Source: an uncultured Paracoccaceae bacterium (GTDB lineage: Bacteria; Pseudomonadota; Alphaproteobacteria; Rhodobacterales; Rhodobacteraceae). Taken from it: DNA of 54,658 bases. The notes under the pieces were generated by a model. The model saw only the letters and a list, made by a program, of their open reading frames with translations. It ran no database searches and was not told the DNA's origin. Positions 44,227 to 53,268 of this stretch are shown piece by piece. The position numbers were made by a program, and so were the translations under genes. The stretch spans positions 1 through 54,658 of the forward strand of contig CAKZXZ010000165.1 of NCBI GenBank assembly GCA_937883775.1, given 5' to 3'. Position 1 is the first letter of the stretch. Each line of letters starts with the position of its first letter.

Positions 44227-45720
44227 TTACCGGAAGAGCGACAGGAGCGACTGTGGCGCCTGGTTGGCGATGGACAGCGATTGGGTGCCCAACTGCTGTT
44301 GCACCTGCAAGGCTTGCAGTCGTGCAGAAGCTTCTTCCATATTCGCGTCGACGAGCGTGCCGATACCGGTCTTCAAGGAGTCGGTCAGCTTGCTGATAAA
44401 GTCGGATTGCGTCTCAATCCGTCCTTGTGCAGAACCAAACGATGCAGAGCTGTCGATCGAGTTCTGGATCAGGTTCTCAATGTTGGCCAACGCTGCATCG
44501 GCACCTTCATTTGTGCTCACGTCGATCTTATCAAGACCGAACAATCCGCCAGAGGCTGTACCACCTGATTGGCCGACCAGCGCAATGTTCTTTGCGGTGC
44601 TCGTATCGTTATCAACCTTTACCATCCAGGCGCCAGAGTCGTTTTGGCTGACTTTGGTTGTGACACCTTCAATCCCGGCACCGTCAATGGCAGTTTTCAG
44701 GCCTTTAGCAACATCTTCAAATGTCTCGCCCTGGCCGGCGACATATTGGAAGGTCTGAGAGCCGACCGTCATTTTGTAACCGTCGCCCGAGTTCACGTTT
44801 GCCGACGTTGAGAACGTCACATTTTCGGCCCGCTCTGCGATTGTTCCGCCTGTGACAGACGCATCACCCGCGCCAGTGCCGTCGACCGATAGCGTTGCTG
44901 TCACATCAACGGTTTCAAACGCACGTGTTGAGTTGACAGAAATTGCAGCAGCAGATGCAGAAGCACTGATGCCTTCAAGTCCCAGCGCATTGATACGACC
45001 AGCAATTTCTGCCGCAGCTGCATCCTGGTCCCCGCTCAATTCGCCTGCTTCGATCACAAGTGAAGTACCGGCAATTTCAAAGGTCAGGCCTTCATGGCTA
45101 TAATCAGCATCCGTCGCCATCGTGATGGTGGCGGTATTTGCGGCATTGGTTGCTGTCGGCGCACTGCGGGTGCCGTTTGCATCCAATGGGCCACCATTAC
45201 CGTACGTACCCGTCGAGGTCGTCATGTCCTGGCGCTGCATTGTGATGTTTTGCGCTTCGACACTACCATCACCGCTACGATCAAGCGACGAGAGGATGTT
45301 TACATCTTCCGTACCCTTGAGCATGTTCAGGCCGTTGAACTGCGCAGCATTCACAACCGAGTTGATCTGATTGCGTAGCGCCGAGATGTCTGTCTGGATC
45401 TTCTCACGATCAACATTTTCTTCCTGCGCGGCAACGACCTTGCCTTTGATCTGTGTCAGCAGGTCAGTGACGGTTTCAGAACCTTGGCGCGCAACGGCAA
45501 CCGTCGATTCGCCAAGTGCCAGACTTTCCGAGATCGCCTTGAACCCGCTTACGTCGGATTCCATCACTTTCGAGATGGCCCAAACGGCGGCATTGTCCTT
45601 GGCGGACGCGACAGATTTACCAGTCGAAATCTCGTTCTGGGTTTTGGACAAATCCGTATTGATGGACTTGAGTGTTTGAAGCGCGACCATCGCACTGTTG
45701 TTCGTCAGAATGCTAGACAT
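44227..45720 (-). CDS. fliC: Flagellin
   Basis: This 497-residue flagellin has conserved D0/D1 ends: SSILTNNSAMVALQTLKSIN and KSVASAKDNAAVWAISKVM at the N terminus, and ARLQALQVQQQLGTQSLSIA with QAPQSLLSLFR at the C terminus. The centre (about 170-400) is Ala/Thr/Ser/Gly-rich and variable, forming surface domains. It is the only full flagellin gene in the window. The 206-nt upstream region carries two small hairpins near the ribosome site (AAAGGA, 9 nt from the ATG), possible FlbT targets. Confidence 0.97.
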   Translation of the reverse strand: MSSILTNNSAMVALQTLKSINTDLSKTQNEISTGKSVASAKDNAAVWAISKVMESDVSGFKAISESLALGESTVAVARQGSETVTDLLTQIKGKVVAAQEENVDREKIQTDISALRNQINSVVNAAQFNGLNMLKGTEDVNILSSLDRSGDGSVEAQNITMQRQDMTTSTGTYGNGGPLDANGTRSAPTATNAANTATITMATDADYSHEGLTFEIAGTSLVIEAGELSGDQDAAAAEIAGRINALGLEGISASASAAAISVNSTRAFETVDVTATLSVDGTGAGDASVTGGTIAERAENVTFSTSANVNSGDGYKMTVGSQTFQYVAGQGETFEDVAKGLKTAIDGAGIEGVTTKVSQNDSGAWMVKVDNDTSTAKNIALVGQSGGTASGGLFGLDKIDVSTNEGADAALANIENLIQNSIDSSASFGSAQGRIETQSDFISKLTDSLKTGIGTLVDANMEEASARLQALQVQQQLGTQSLSIANQAPQSLLSLFR

Positions 45721-45767
45721 AGGTGCCTATCCTTTTTTTCTGGGCGCTTTTGCGTCCGTTTCAAGAA

Positions 45768-45781
45768 CCGGCGAAAGCCGG
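45768..45781 (-). promoter_or_regulatory. Hairpin in the flagellin mRNA leader
   Basis: CCGGC-TTTC-GCCGG on the transcript strand lies 48-61 nt upstream of the fliC ATG, with a shorter CCCG/CGGG dyad further upstream (about 45810-45824). FlbT of Caulobacter acts on the flagellin 5' leader, and flbT is in this operon. Binding here is inferred. Confidence 0.35.
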
Positions 45782-45926
45782 AATTCTGTCGTTCTGACAT
45801 TACATTTGTCCCGTTTTCCGGGGCACAGCATCCGTTTTGGCTGCGTGGTCACTATGAAAGGGAAAGTCCTAATAGATCTCTAAGCAAGGCACTGAAATTA
45901 CTTAGGATTTTATTCGAAATCGCAGC

Positions 45927-46262
45927 TTAAATCCGCGATTCGAAGTCGCGTTTGCGCGGCTCGTTCAGGGCAGATCGCGCACCGTTCGCTGAATATGTTT
46001 GCAATGGCGCACCTGCGCCGCTGATTGCTTTGATCCGGCGAATGGCGCCGCGCAAACCACGCATTGCGGCACCAAGAAGTGCGTGGTTTTGATCGGCTGA
46101 TGCGCGCAACCGTGCCTGTGCATCAGCATCAAGTGTCCGCACATTTGGAAGCATCGCTTCTTTTTGCTTTGCGATTTCGCTAAGCGCCTCCAGATTTCCG
46201 CCCATCAGGACGGTCCGTTCGCTTTCCAGAAGACGGGTCATCTTTTGCTCGATTGCGGTCAT
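45927..46262 (-). CDS. flgN: FlgN-like flagellar chaperone candidate
   Basis: This 111-residue soluble helical protein has a FlgN-like pattern: heptads in EQKMTRLLESERTVLMGGNL, then LSEIAKQKEAM, and the C-terminal LQTYSANGARS, close to the usual TY-x-x-x-G signature. FlgN guards FlgK and FlgL before export. It overlaps the flgJ-like gene by 4 nt in a leftward pair. Sequence similarity is weak, so the name is provisional. Confidence 0.65.
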   Translation of the reverse strand: MTAIEQKMTRLLESERTVLMGGNLEALSEIAKQKEAMLPNVRTLDADAQARLRASADQNHALLGAAMRGLRGAIRRIKAISGAGAPLQTYSANGARSALNEPRKRDFESRI

Positions 46263-46531
46263 TCTGATCGCTCCTTTAATGCGTTGAAAATGGTCTCTGA
46301 CAGTCCGATCCCGCCCGCCCGCACCATTTCCTTGGCTTGGGCGTCGCGCAGAAATGACCCGAATTGATCCTCGCCAATACCGCCACCAAACGCTTCGCGA
46401 GATTTGCCGACACCAGCCGATTTGAGCATCTCAGACAGAAAAGTAGCCTCAAGATCATCGGCAACCTCACGCAGTTTCGTGATCTGTGCTGGGGTATTGA
46501 TCTTTGGGCTTGGTCCTATCGGGTCGGTCAT
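46259..46531 (-). CDS. flgJ: FlgJ-type rod-binding protein (no muramidase domain)
   Basis: This 90-residue protein corresponds to the N-terminal rod-cap domain of FlgJ only: LREVADDLEATFLSEMLKSA, then GEDQFGSFLRDAQAKEMVRA and GGIGLSETIFNALK. The C-terminal muramidase of enteric FlgJ is absent, matching the separate SltF gene in this cluster. The ATG at 46531 gives MTDPIGPS. A longer frame from 46654 would run through the shared promoter region with fliK. Confidence 0.88.
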   Translation of the reverse strand: MTDPIGPSPKINTPAQITKLREVADDLEATFLSEMLKSAGVGKSREAFGGGIGEDQFGSFLRDAQAKEMVRAGGIGLSETIFNALKERSE

Positions 46532-46648
46532 TTTCGAATGCCTCAAATCGTCTGTATTTCGCTGAGTGTTGCCTGACAGAGGTAAAGAAATTCGTAACGA
46601 AACTGCGCCATACCGGCACCAGACATGCGGAAGAATTCCGGAGCCAAG

Positions 46649-48115
46649 ATGCAATTGCCTTTCCCGACTGACCCAATCGCACCGTCCGTTAAGGAAGGGG
46701 GTGCCATCCCTGCCATCAAAACCGTTGAGGAGCCTTTTGATCGTGTGGAAATCGCCACATTCTCAATCGATTTGGTGGACGAGAGCATCGTTCCAGAGAC
46801 GCCGATTGGCGATGGACTGATCCCGCTGGAGACGCCTGTAACCGTCAAGGCCGATCATGCTCAATTCAGCTTTCTGATTGAGAGCGCGGTGCCGATGCCA
46901 CCTGACAATTCTGAAGATTTGCCTCTTCAGATACCCGCGACGCCAGCACCGGAAGCGATGAATGAAGAGCAGCCGGCAGATCATCGACCACCCTTAAGCC
47001 TGGATCCCAAAGAGGGACGGGCGACGCTGGTAAAAATGACATCAAAAGGTGTGGATACGCCAAGCGATATCGTTGCATCACAGCCAGGGTCAGCAGATTT
47101 GGAAGTGGCGCATAAAGTGCCCGCAAAGCCCGAGCACACGATAGAAATCTCGCATATTGCGCCCAGGCAGGCCTCCAAAGTCGATACGCCGGATCATCCT
47201 ACCGTGAAAGCTGAACTGGCCGTTGCGCCCGCTCTAGTTGCGACGACAGCCAATGTTGTGCAGGCTGACTTTGGGACCGATGCACTGCGAAAAACGTCTC
47301 TCACTTCGACCGGTCAGCAGGTTACGGCACCCCCAGAAATGCGGCGCGCCGTTCCTGTTAAGCCAGATCTGGCAGAAGAGGTCACGTTACCCGCCAAGGG
47401 TAAGCCCACGCCAATCGATCCGCGCGGCGTACAAAAGGCGGTTGTCAAACTGGACAGCGGCGACAGCGCAGATGTCCAGGCCGTTTCGTATGCCGTAAAT
47501 TCCGAAAAGGCCAAGGCACCGGCTCTCAGCCGGGCCGCGGCTGAAAAAACCTTGGAACCAGCGAAACATAAGCCTGTTCTAGGGTCCAATACCTCCGAAA
47601 TTACGGTTCAGGCGGTGATGGATTTTGATATAGAAACCACCTCAGCTCAGCCTGCAGACCCAGAGTTGGCAGCCCCTCTCGACATGCGCCGCACCGAAGG
47701 GCCCAGCGCCTCTCCGCTGACCTTAAGGCCAGAAACACAGCGCGCTGTGATGGCTCAATTGGCTCAGGTCCCGCTTAAACCGGACCAACCCGTTGAACTG
47801 CGCCTCGACCCGCAGGAATTGGGCCAAGTCAGGATGGTGTTATCGTCTCAGGATCAAAGCCTGACCCTTGTGATGAGTGCCGAACGCCCTGAAACGCTGG
47901 ATTTGATGCGCCGTCACATCGACCAATTGGCACAAGAATTTCAGGAGATGGGATATACCGACCTGAATTTCAGCTTCACCGACCAAGACACCCCCGCCGA
48001 TCAACATCCCGCCGCGCCGGATAGCGCTGCCATATCTGCTGATCCAGTAGAAGGTGAGGCGCAGCCCCAAATCGTTACGCTTGGCCAGACAACCGGTCTT
48101 GACCTTCGCCTATAG
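46649..48115 (+). CDS. fliK: Flagellar hook-length control protein FliK
   Basis: This 488-residue protein has a long Pro/Ala/Lys-rich, low-complexity ruler region (about 1-360) and a compact C-terminal FliK domain (about 375-455: VPLKPDQPVELRLDPQELGQ and LDLMRRHIDQLAQEFQEMGY). The C-terminal domain would signal FlhB to switch substrates. The ATG at 46649 follows CCGGAG; an in-frame ATG at 46625 has no ribosome site. It is the first gene of fliK-flgD, divergent from flgJ. Confidence 0.92.
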   Translation: MQLPFPTDPIAPSVKEGGAIPAIKTVEEPFDRVEIATFSIDLVDESIVPETPIGDGLIPLETPVTVKADHAQFSFLIESAVPMPPDNSEDLPLQIPATPAPEAMNEEQPADHRPPLSLDPKEGRATLVKMTSKGVDTPSDIVASQPGSADLEVAHKVPAKPEHTIEISHIAPRQASKVDTPDHPTVKAELAVAPALVATTANVVQADFGTDALRKTSLTSTGQQVTAPPEMRRAVPVKPDLAEEVTLPAKGKPTPIDPRGVQKAVVKLDSGDSADVQAVSYAVNSEKAKAPALSRAAAEKTLEPAKHKPVLGSNTSEITVQAVMDFDIETTSAQPADPELAAPLDMRRTEGPSASPLTLRPETQRAVMAQLAQVPLKPDQPVELRLDPQELGQVRMVLSSQDQSLTLVMSAERPETLDLMRRHIDQLAQEFQEMGYTDLNFSFTDQDTPADQHPAAPDSAAISADPVEGEAQPQIVTLGQTTGLDLRL

Positions 48116-48124
48116 GAGAACCCA

Positions 48125-48805
48125 ATGGACGTGACACAAACTACCCCTTTGCCCAATGCGCAAACACCATCAGCCGGTTCCGGAGCAGCCTCTGACGAGG
48201 TGCAAAAGACGGTTATCAGTTCCGATTTTGAGACTTTTCTCAAAATGCTGACCGCACAGATGGAGAATCAGGATCCGCTGAATCCCATCGAGTCGACTGA
48301 TTACGCAACCCAGCTGGCGACGTTCTCTGGGGTCGAGCAGCAGGTCCAAACCAATGATTTGTTGAAGTCGCTTGGCAGCCAGATGGGCGTCATGGGGATG
48401 GCGCATTTGTCTGGCTGGGTCGGCATGGAGGGGCGTGCCGCGGTTTCAGTGCCTTTTGATGGTAGTCCGATCACGCTTGATCCGGTTCCGCGAAGCGTTG
48501 CTGACAAGGCTTTCCTCGTCGTGCGTGATGCAACCGGGGCCGAGGTTCAGCGGTCTGAGTTGAACCTGTCAGGCGGTGCTATGGATTGGGTTGGTGTGGC
48601 GTCGGATGGCAACCCGCTGCCCTATGCAACCTACAGTTTTGAAGTTGAAAACCACTCTCAGGGGGCTGTGATCGGGTCCGATCCTGTGCCCGTTTACGCC
48701 GAAATTCAAGAAGCCCGGATGGAGGATGGACGCACTGTTCTCATCTTTGAGGGCGGCGCTAAACTGGCAGCGGATGAGGTGACAGCGATCCGAAAAGGCG
48801 GCTAG
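48125..48805 (+). CDS. flgD: Hook cap protein FlgD
   Basis: This 226-residue protein has the FlgD N-terminal block (SSDFETFLKMLTAQMENQDP, then LNPIESTDYATQLATFSGVE) and a C-terminal FlgD/FlgB-tudor-like beta domain (about 95-200). It caps the growing hook. It follows fliK by 9 nt. Its TAG stop uses the palindrome CTAG (48802-48805) that also ends the convergent ubiB. Confidence 0.95.
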   Translation: MDVTQTTPLPNAQTPSAGSGAASDEVQKTVISSDFETFLKMLTAQMENQDPLNPIESTDYATQLATFSGVEQQVQTNDLLKSLGSQMGVMGMAHLSGWVGMEGRAAVSVPFDGSPITLDPVPRSVADKAFLVVRDATGAEVQRSELNLSGGAMDWVGVASDGNPLPYATYSFEVENHSQGAVIGSDPVPVYAEIQEARMEDGRTVLIFEGGAKLAADEVTAIRKGG

Positions 48806-50331
48806 AGCGACAGCGCTGCAAAGACAGCCACGCCGCCGACAAGAAGGCCACTCATTGCCCAAAATACGGGTGACCAGTTGCGTTTTGGCATCTCAGGCGA
48901 TGGGCTACCTGCCTGCCGGATCAAAGCGGCCTCTGCCATTTGTGGTAGCCTTGGGCCAAACCGTGCCAGAACGCGTGCAGTCTTTGCCAGATCAGCCAGC
49001 AAGGCTTTGGGGCCAATGCTTTCCTTGATGTAATCCTCGACCACGGGGCGGGCGACTTCCCAGATATTGATATGGGGGTTAAGCGTGCGTGCCACGCCTT
49101 CCACGACGACCATCGTGCGCTGCAGCAAGATCAGTTCGGTTCGGGTTTCCATGCCAAAGCGTTCGGTGACCTCGAAGAGGTAGGTCAACAGGCGCGCCAT
49201 CGAAATGCGGGTCGCGTCCATGCCAAAAATTGGCTCGCCCACCGCGCGCAAGGCACGGGCAAATTCATCAACATCCTTGTCAGCCGGGACATACCCCGCC
49301 TCGAAATGGACTTCGGCGACGCGTTTGTAATCCTTGCGAATGAAGCCAAACAAGATTTCCGCATAGACCCTTCGGGTATATTCATCAATCCGTCCCATGA
49401 TCCCGAAATCATAGGCAATGATATCGCCATTGGCCGCGATCTTAAGGTTTCCCTGATGCATATCACCATGGAAATAGCCATCGCGCAGCGCGTGGCTCAG
49501 GAACAATTGCAAGATCCGTTCGCCCAAAATACGGCGGTCATGGCCGGCTGCATCAATCGCCACAACGTCTCCTGCAGGGATCCCTTCGGCCCAGCCAAGC
49601 GTCATCACGCGTTTGGCCGATAAATCCCACTGCACCACAGGAAGCTGAAAGCCATCATCTTTACCGGTGTTTGCGGCGTATTCCGCGGCAGCCGAACTCT
49701 CCAAACGCAGATCCAGTTCACCCATCACGACACCTTCGAAATGGGTGATAACGTCCATTGGTTTGAGCCTGCGAGACGAGGGCGACAGCATCTCGACCAT
49801 GGTCGCAGCCAGATAAAATGCATCAATATCTTTGCGGAAGGCCCGCTCAATCCCGGGCCGCAGCACCTTGATTGCAACATCTTCGCCTGTTTCGATCAGG
49901 GTGGCCTTGTGAACTTGCGCGATAGAGGCCGCCGCCACGGGTTCGCTGAAATTTGCAAAAACCTGATCGACAGGTACTTCTAGTTCACGCTCAATCTCGC
50001 GCTTGGCTTCTGCTTTTGGAAAGGGTGGCAGTTTGTCCTGCAAAACCCGCAATTGAAGCGCCAGATCGTCGCCGACCACATCCGGACGGGTTGATAAAAT
50101 CTGTCCAAACTTGATGTAGGCAGGCCCAAGCGCCGTCAAAGCACGTGTGGCAGGTGGCATGCTTGGATCGCCCTTCAGGCCAAGCCATTTGAACGGCCAA
50201 CCCAAAATACGCGCGACCAATCGCAGGCCGGGCGGAGCCTGAAATGCATCCAGCACCACACTCATCGCGCCCGTGCGCTCCAAGGTTGCGCCTGTTCGGA
50301 TCAGACGCCAGATATTGTGCGGTCCGCGCAT
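48802..50331 (-). CDS. ubiB: UbiB, ABC1/AarF-type atypical kinase for ubiquinone synthesis
   Basis: This 509-residue protein has a kinase-like fold with the UbiB KxGQ-type motif (YIKFGQILSTRPDVV, about 72-86), a catalytic loop YFHGDMHQGN and YDFGIMGRI for the metal site. A C-terminal membrane anchor follows (about 483-507). UbiB supports aerobic ubiquinone synthesis, probably as an ATPase that helps membrane intermediates reach the Ubi complex. It lies 3 nt downstream of ubiE in one leftward operon. Confidence 0.95.
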   Translation of the reverse strand: MRGPHNIWRLIRTGATLERTGAMSVVLDAFQAPPGLRLVARILGWPFKWLGLKGDPSMPPATRALTALGPAYIKFGQILSTRPDVVGDDLALQLRVLQDKLPPFPKAEAKREIERELEVPVDQVFANFSEPVAAASIAQVHKATLIETGEDVAIKVLRPGIERAFRKDIDAFYLAATMVEMLSPSSRRLKPMDVITHFEGVVMGELDLRLESSAAAEYAANTGKDDGFQLPVVQWDLSAKRVMTLGWAEGIPAGDVVAIDAAGHDRRILGERILQLFLSHALRDGYFHGDMHQGNLKIAANGDIIAYDFGIMGRIDEYTRRVYAEILFGFIRKDYKRVAEVHFEAGYVPADKDVDEFARALRAVGEPIFGMDATRISMARLLTYLFEVTERFGMETRTELILLQRTMVVVEGVARTLNPHINIWEVARPVVEDYIKESIGPKALLADLAKTARVLARFGPRLPQMAEAALIRQAGSPSPEMPKRNWSPVFWAMSGLLVGGVAVFAALSL

Positions 50332-50334
50332 CGG

Positions 50335-51087
50335 TTATAGTTTCCAACCCGAATGAAGCGCTGCGATCCCCATGGACAGATTGCGGTACTTCGCATTCTC
50401 GAAACCTGCGTCGCGGACCATGCCTAGAAAGGTCTCTTGATCCGGGAAGTTGCGGATCGATTCGACCAGATATTGATAGCTGTCACGGTCATTCGCGATC
50501 AACTGACCCATCCGTGGGATCACGTTGAAGGAATAGATATCATAGGCCTTCTGCATCAGATCGTTTGGTATCTGGTTGAATTCCAACACCATCAAACGCC
50601 CACCAGGTTTAAGCACGCGAAAGGCCTCGTTCAGCGCGTCTTGCGGTCGCGTGACGTTCCTGATCCCGAAACTGATTGTGTAGACGTCGAATGTGTTATC
50701 CTCGAAAGGCAAAGCCATCGCGTCGCCTACAACCCAATCAAGACTGTCCGACAGAGAGGCCGCCTCGGCGCGCTTGCGCCCCTCGATCAGCATGTCTTCG
50801 GTCAAATCCAGAACTGTCGCATGCCCACGCCCTGCACGTTTGAGAAACCGGAACGAAATATCGCCCGTGCCACCGGCGACATCCAACAGCTTTTGCCCGG
50901 CGCGTGGGGCCAGCCAATCCATCATCGCATCTTTCCACAAGCGGTGTATGCCAACCGACATCACGTCGTTCATCACGTCATATCGAGAGGCCACGCTGGA
51001 AAAGACACCCTGCACGCGGCCCGCTTTCTCGGTCTCAGCAACCGTTTCAAAGCCAAAATGTGTCGTGTTTTCAGGTTTGTCGCTCAT
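50335..51087 (-). CDS. ubiE: Ubiquinone/menaquinone C-methyltransferase UbiE
   Basis: This 250-residue SAM-dependent enzyme methylates the benzoquinol ring. Motif I is [12 protein letters not shown], and the UbiE signatures are [17 protein letters not shown] and GGRLMVLEF. The ATG at 51087 gives [13 protein letters not shown], a normal N terminus. An extended frame from 51324 would run over mutM. It is divergent from mutM across 85 bp. Confidence 0.97.
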   Translation of the reverse strand: MSDKPENTTHFGFETVAETEKAGRVQGVFSSVASRYDVMNDVMSVGIHRLWKDAMMDWLAPRAGQKLLDVAGGTGDISFRFLKRAGRGHATVLDLTEDMLIEGRKRAEAASLSDSLDWVVGDAMALPFEDNTFDVYTISFGIRNVTRPQDALNEAFRVLKPGGRLMVLEFNQIPNDLMQKAYDIYSFNVIPRMGQLIANDRDSYQYLVESIRNFPDQETFLGMVRDAGFENAKYRNLSMGIAALHSGWKL

Positions 51088-51172
51088 GAGGTCTTGCCGT
51101 CCTTGCATCTGCTCTTTCTTATAGAGCGTCCCGGGCGCGTTACAATGTGCGCTCCTGCTAAGGAAGTGCGAC

Positions 51173-52024
51173 ATGCCCGAATTACCAGAGGTCGAGACAG
51201 TGCGCCGCGGATTGCTGCCCGTGATGGAAGGGCAGCGCATCGCGAAAGCTGACATTCGCAGGCCTGATCTGCGCTGGCCTTTTCCTGAAAATATGGAAAA
51301 GCGGCTGACGGGGAAAACAATCACAGCGCTGCGGCGGCGGTCGAAATATATCCTTGCCGATCTCGACAGTGGCGAGACGCTGATTATTCATCTTGGCATG
51401 TCAGGCCGGATGCTGATCTCGGGTCAGACCATTGGTGAGTTTCATCATCCGCATCCAGTGCCCGAAAAACACGATCATGTCGTCCTTGATATGGATGGTG
51501 GCGGCCGTGTTACCTTCAATGATGCACGCCGCTTTGGGGCGATGGATCTGTCAAAGACAGCGCAGCTTCAGGATCATTGGCTGATTGCCCCGATCGGACC
51601 GGAACCTTTTGGCAATGACTTTAACGAAACATACCTCGCCGAACGTCTGAAGGGTCGGAACACGCCGATCAAATCAGCACTTCTGGATCAGAGAATCGTA
51701 GCGGGTCTGGGCAATATCTATGTCTGCGAGGTGCTGCATCGCGCGAAAATCTCTCCTAAACGCAAAGCGGGAAACCTCTCTGTCAAGCGGGCTGGTGCCC
51801 TTGTTCCGATCATTCGCGACGTTCTGGCCGAGGCCATCGAAGCAGGTGGCTCCTCGCTGCGCGATTACCGCCAAACCGATGGAGAGCTTGGATATTTTCA
51901 ACACACGTTCCGGGTCTATGACCGCGAAGGCGCGCCATGTGTCACCGAAGGATGTGGCGGAACGATCCAGCGAATCGTGCAGTCCGGGCGGTCAAGTTTC
52001 TACTGCACGCAATGCCAAAGATAG
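51173..52024 (+). CDS. mutM: Formamidopyrimidine-DNA glycosylase MutM/Fpg
   Basis: This 283-residue base-excision enzyme removes 8-oxoguanine and ring-opened purines. The mature N terminus [13 protein letters not shown] contains the catalytic Pro and Glu. The C-terminal zinc finger is C-x4-C ... C-x2-C (CVTEGC, CTQC); the first pair is spaced two residues wider than in E. coli, a form I recall from other alphaproteobacteria. A TACAAT -10 (51141-51146) lies upstream with only a poor -35. Confidence 0.96.
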   Translation: MPELPEVETVRRGLLPVMEGQRIAKADIRRPDLRWPFPENMEKRLTGKTITALRRRSKYILADLDSGETLIIHLGMSGRMLISGQTIGEFHHPHPVPEKHDHVVLDMDGGGRVTFNDARRFGAMDLSKTAQLQDHWLIAPIGPEPFGNDFNETYLAERLKGRNTPIKSALLDQRIVAGLGNIYVCEVLHRAKISPKRKAGNLSVKRAGALVPIIRDVLAEAIEAGGSSLRDYRQTDGELGYFQHTFRVYDREGAPCVTEGCGGTIQRIVQSGRSSFYCTQCQR

Positions 52025-52088
52025 CTTGAACACACTATTCACGGTGCTAAGCCTTGGTGCCTAAGTTCAACAGAAGCAGGCTTGCGCC

Positions 52089-52865
52089 ATGGCATTTGAA
52101 ACCATCATCGTCGAGATCGACGACCACGTCGCCTTGATCCGGCTGAACCGTCCTGATGCGCTCAATGCGCTGAACAGCAAATTGCTAGGCGAGCTAAGCC
52201 AGGCGCTGCGCGAGGCAGAGGCCAACGACAAGGTCCGTTGCATCGTGTTGACCGGATCCGAAAAGGCCTTTGCTGCAGGTGCTGACATCAAAGAGATGTC
52301 TGACAAGACATTCGTTGAGGTGTTTACCACCGATCTCTTTGCCGAAGATGCTGAACAAATCCTCAAATGTCGCAAGCCAATCATTGCGGCGGTCGCAGGC
52401 TATGCACTGGGCGGAGGATGTGAACTGGCAATGATGTGCGACTTTATCATCGCGGCCGATACCGCCAAATTTGGCCAGCCCGAGATTAATCTGGGCGTCG
52501 TTGCCGGTCTTGGTGGATCACAGCGTCTGACCCGTTTCGTAGGTAAATCGAAGTCGATGGAAATGCATCTCACAGGTCGCTTTATGGATGCCGACGAGGC
52601 AGAGCGCAGCGGGCTTGTCAGCCGCGTTGTGCCGGCCAAGAAGTTGATGGAAGAAGCGATGGCCGCCGCGCAAAAGATCACCGAAAAGTCGATGCTGACC
52701 GCGATGGTTGTGAAGGAATGCGTCAACCGCTCTTACGAGACGACGCTGCGCGAGGGGCTGCTCTTTGAACGTCGTGCGTTTCATTCCCTTTTCGCGACCG
52801 AGGACCAGACAGAAGGCATGGCTGCGTTCCTGGACAAACGCGAAGCGCAGTTTCGGGACAAATAG
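52089..52865 (+). CDS. Enoyl-CoA hydratase (crotonase family)
   Basis: This 258-residue soluble enzyme adds water to trans-2-enoyl-CoA in beta-oxidation or related degradation. Oxyanion-hole segments are [11 protein letters not shown] and [11 protein letters not shown]. The two catalytic Glu residues are in GGCELAM and GQPEINLG. Length and motifs are standard (FadB/PaaF-like), but the physiological substrate cannot be read from sequence. It lies between mutM and rpsT, a conserved alphaproteobacterial order. Confidence 0.93.
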   Translation: MAFETIIVEIDDHVALIRLNRPDALNALNSKLLGELSQALREAEANDKVRCIVLTGSEKAFAAGADIKEMSDKTFVEVFTTDLFAEDAEQILKCRKPIIAAVAGYALGGGCELAMMCDFIIAADTAKFGQPEINLGVVAGLGGSQRLTRFVGKSKSMEMHLTGRFMDADEAERSGLVSRVVPAKKLMEEAMAAAQKITEKSMLTAMVVKECVNRSYETTLREGLLFERRAFHSLFATEDQTEGMAAFLDKREAQFRDK

Positions 52866-52879
52866 ACAGGTCTACCCTG

Positions 52880-52908
52880 TTGACTTGCACGCGAGTCGGT
52901 CTTAGAGA
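52880..52908 (+). promoter_or_regulatory. Candidate rpsT promoter
   Basis: TTGACT (52880-52885), a 17-nt spacer and TAGAGA (52903-52908) lie 45 nt upstream of the rpsT ATG. A short dyad ACAGG/CCTGT (52866-52880) precedes it. Confidence 0.5.
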
Positions 52909-52952
52909 CGCGGCTTCAGATTATCACGAACCCGAAAAGTGGGACGTTGCAC

Positions 52953-53216
52953 ATGGCAAATTCGCCTCAAGCTAAAAAACGCGCGCGTCAGAACGAACGC
53001 CGCTTCGCCGTCAACAAAGCGCGTCGGTCGCGCATCCGCACCTTCCTGCGCAAAGTGGAAGAGGCGATTGCATCCGGTGACAAGGATGCTGCAAGCACTG
53101 CGTTGCAGCAGGCACAGCCTGAACTGATGCGCGGTGTGTCGAAAGGCATCCTGCACAAGAACACAGTTGCACGGAAAATGTCGCGCCTGTCTTCGCGTGT
53201 TAAAGCAATCGGCTGA
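52953..53216 (+). CDS. rpsT: 30S ribosomal protein S20
   Basis: This 87-residue basic helical protein with the S20 start [16 protein letters not shown] and end [19 protein letters not shown] binds 16S rRNA during early 30S assembly. The ATG at 52953 is chosen; a TTG two codons upstream is less likely. It has its own promoter and terminator and stands just before dnaA, as in many alphaproteobacteria. Confidence 0.98.
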   Translation: MANSPQAKKRARQNERRFAVNKARRSRIRTFLRKVEEAIASGDKDAASTALQQAQPELMRGVSKGILHKNTVARKMSRLSSRVKAIG

Positions 53217-53243
53217 CACCGATTCCTTTCGGAAATGGTTAAC

Positions 53244-53268
53244 AACGCGGCCTCTGGGCCGCGTTTTT
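53244..53268 (+). terminator. rpsT intrinsic terminator
   Basis: AACGCGGCC (53244-53252), a TCTG loop and GGCCGCGTT (53257-53265) form a 9-bp stem with a T tract to 53268, starting 28 nt after the rpsT stop. Confidence 0.9.

Noticed and set aside
17862-48805. Horizontal acquisition of the flagellar cluster as a recent island
   Set aside because: There are no integrase, tRNA junction, direct repeats or transposases at the borders. Codon style looks like the flanks, and FlbT/FlaF/CtrA features are native to the group.
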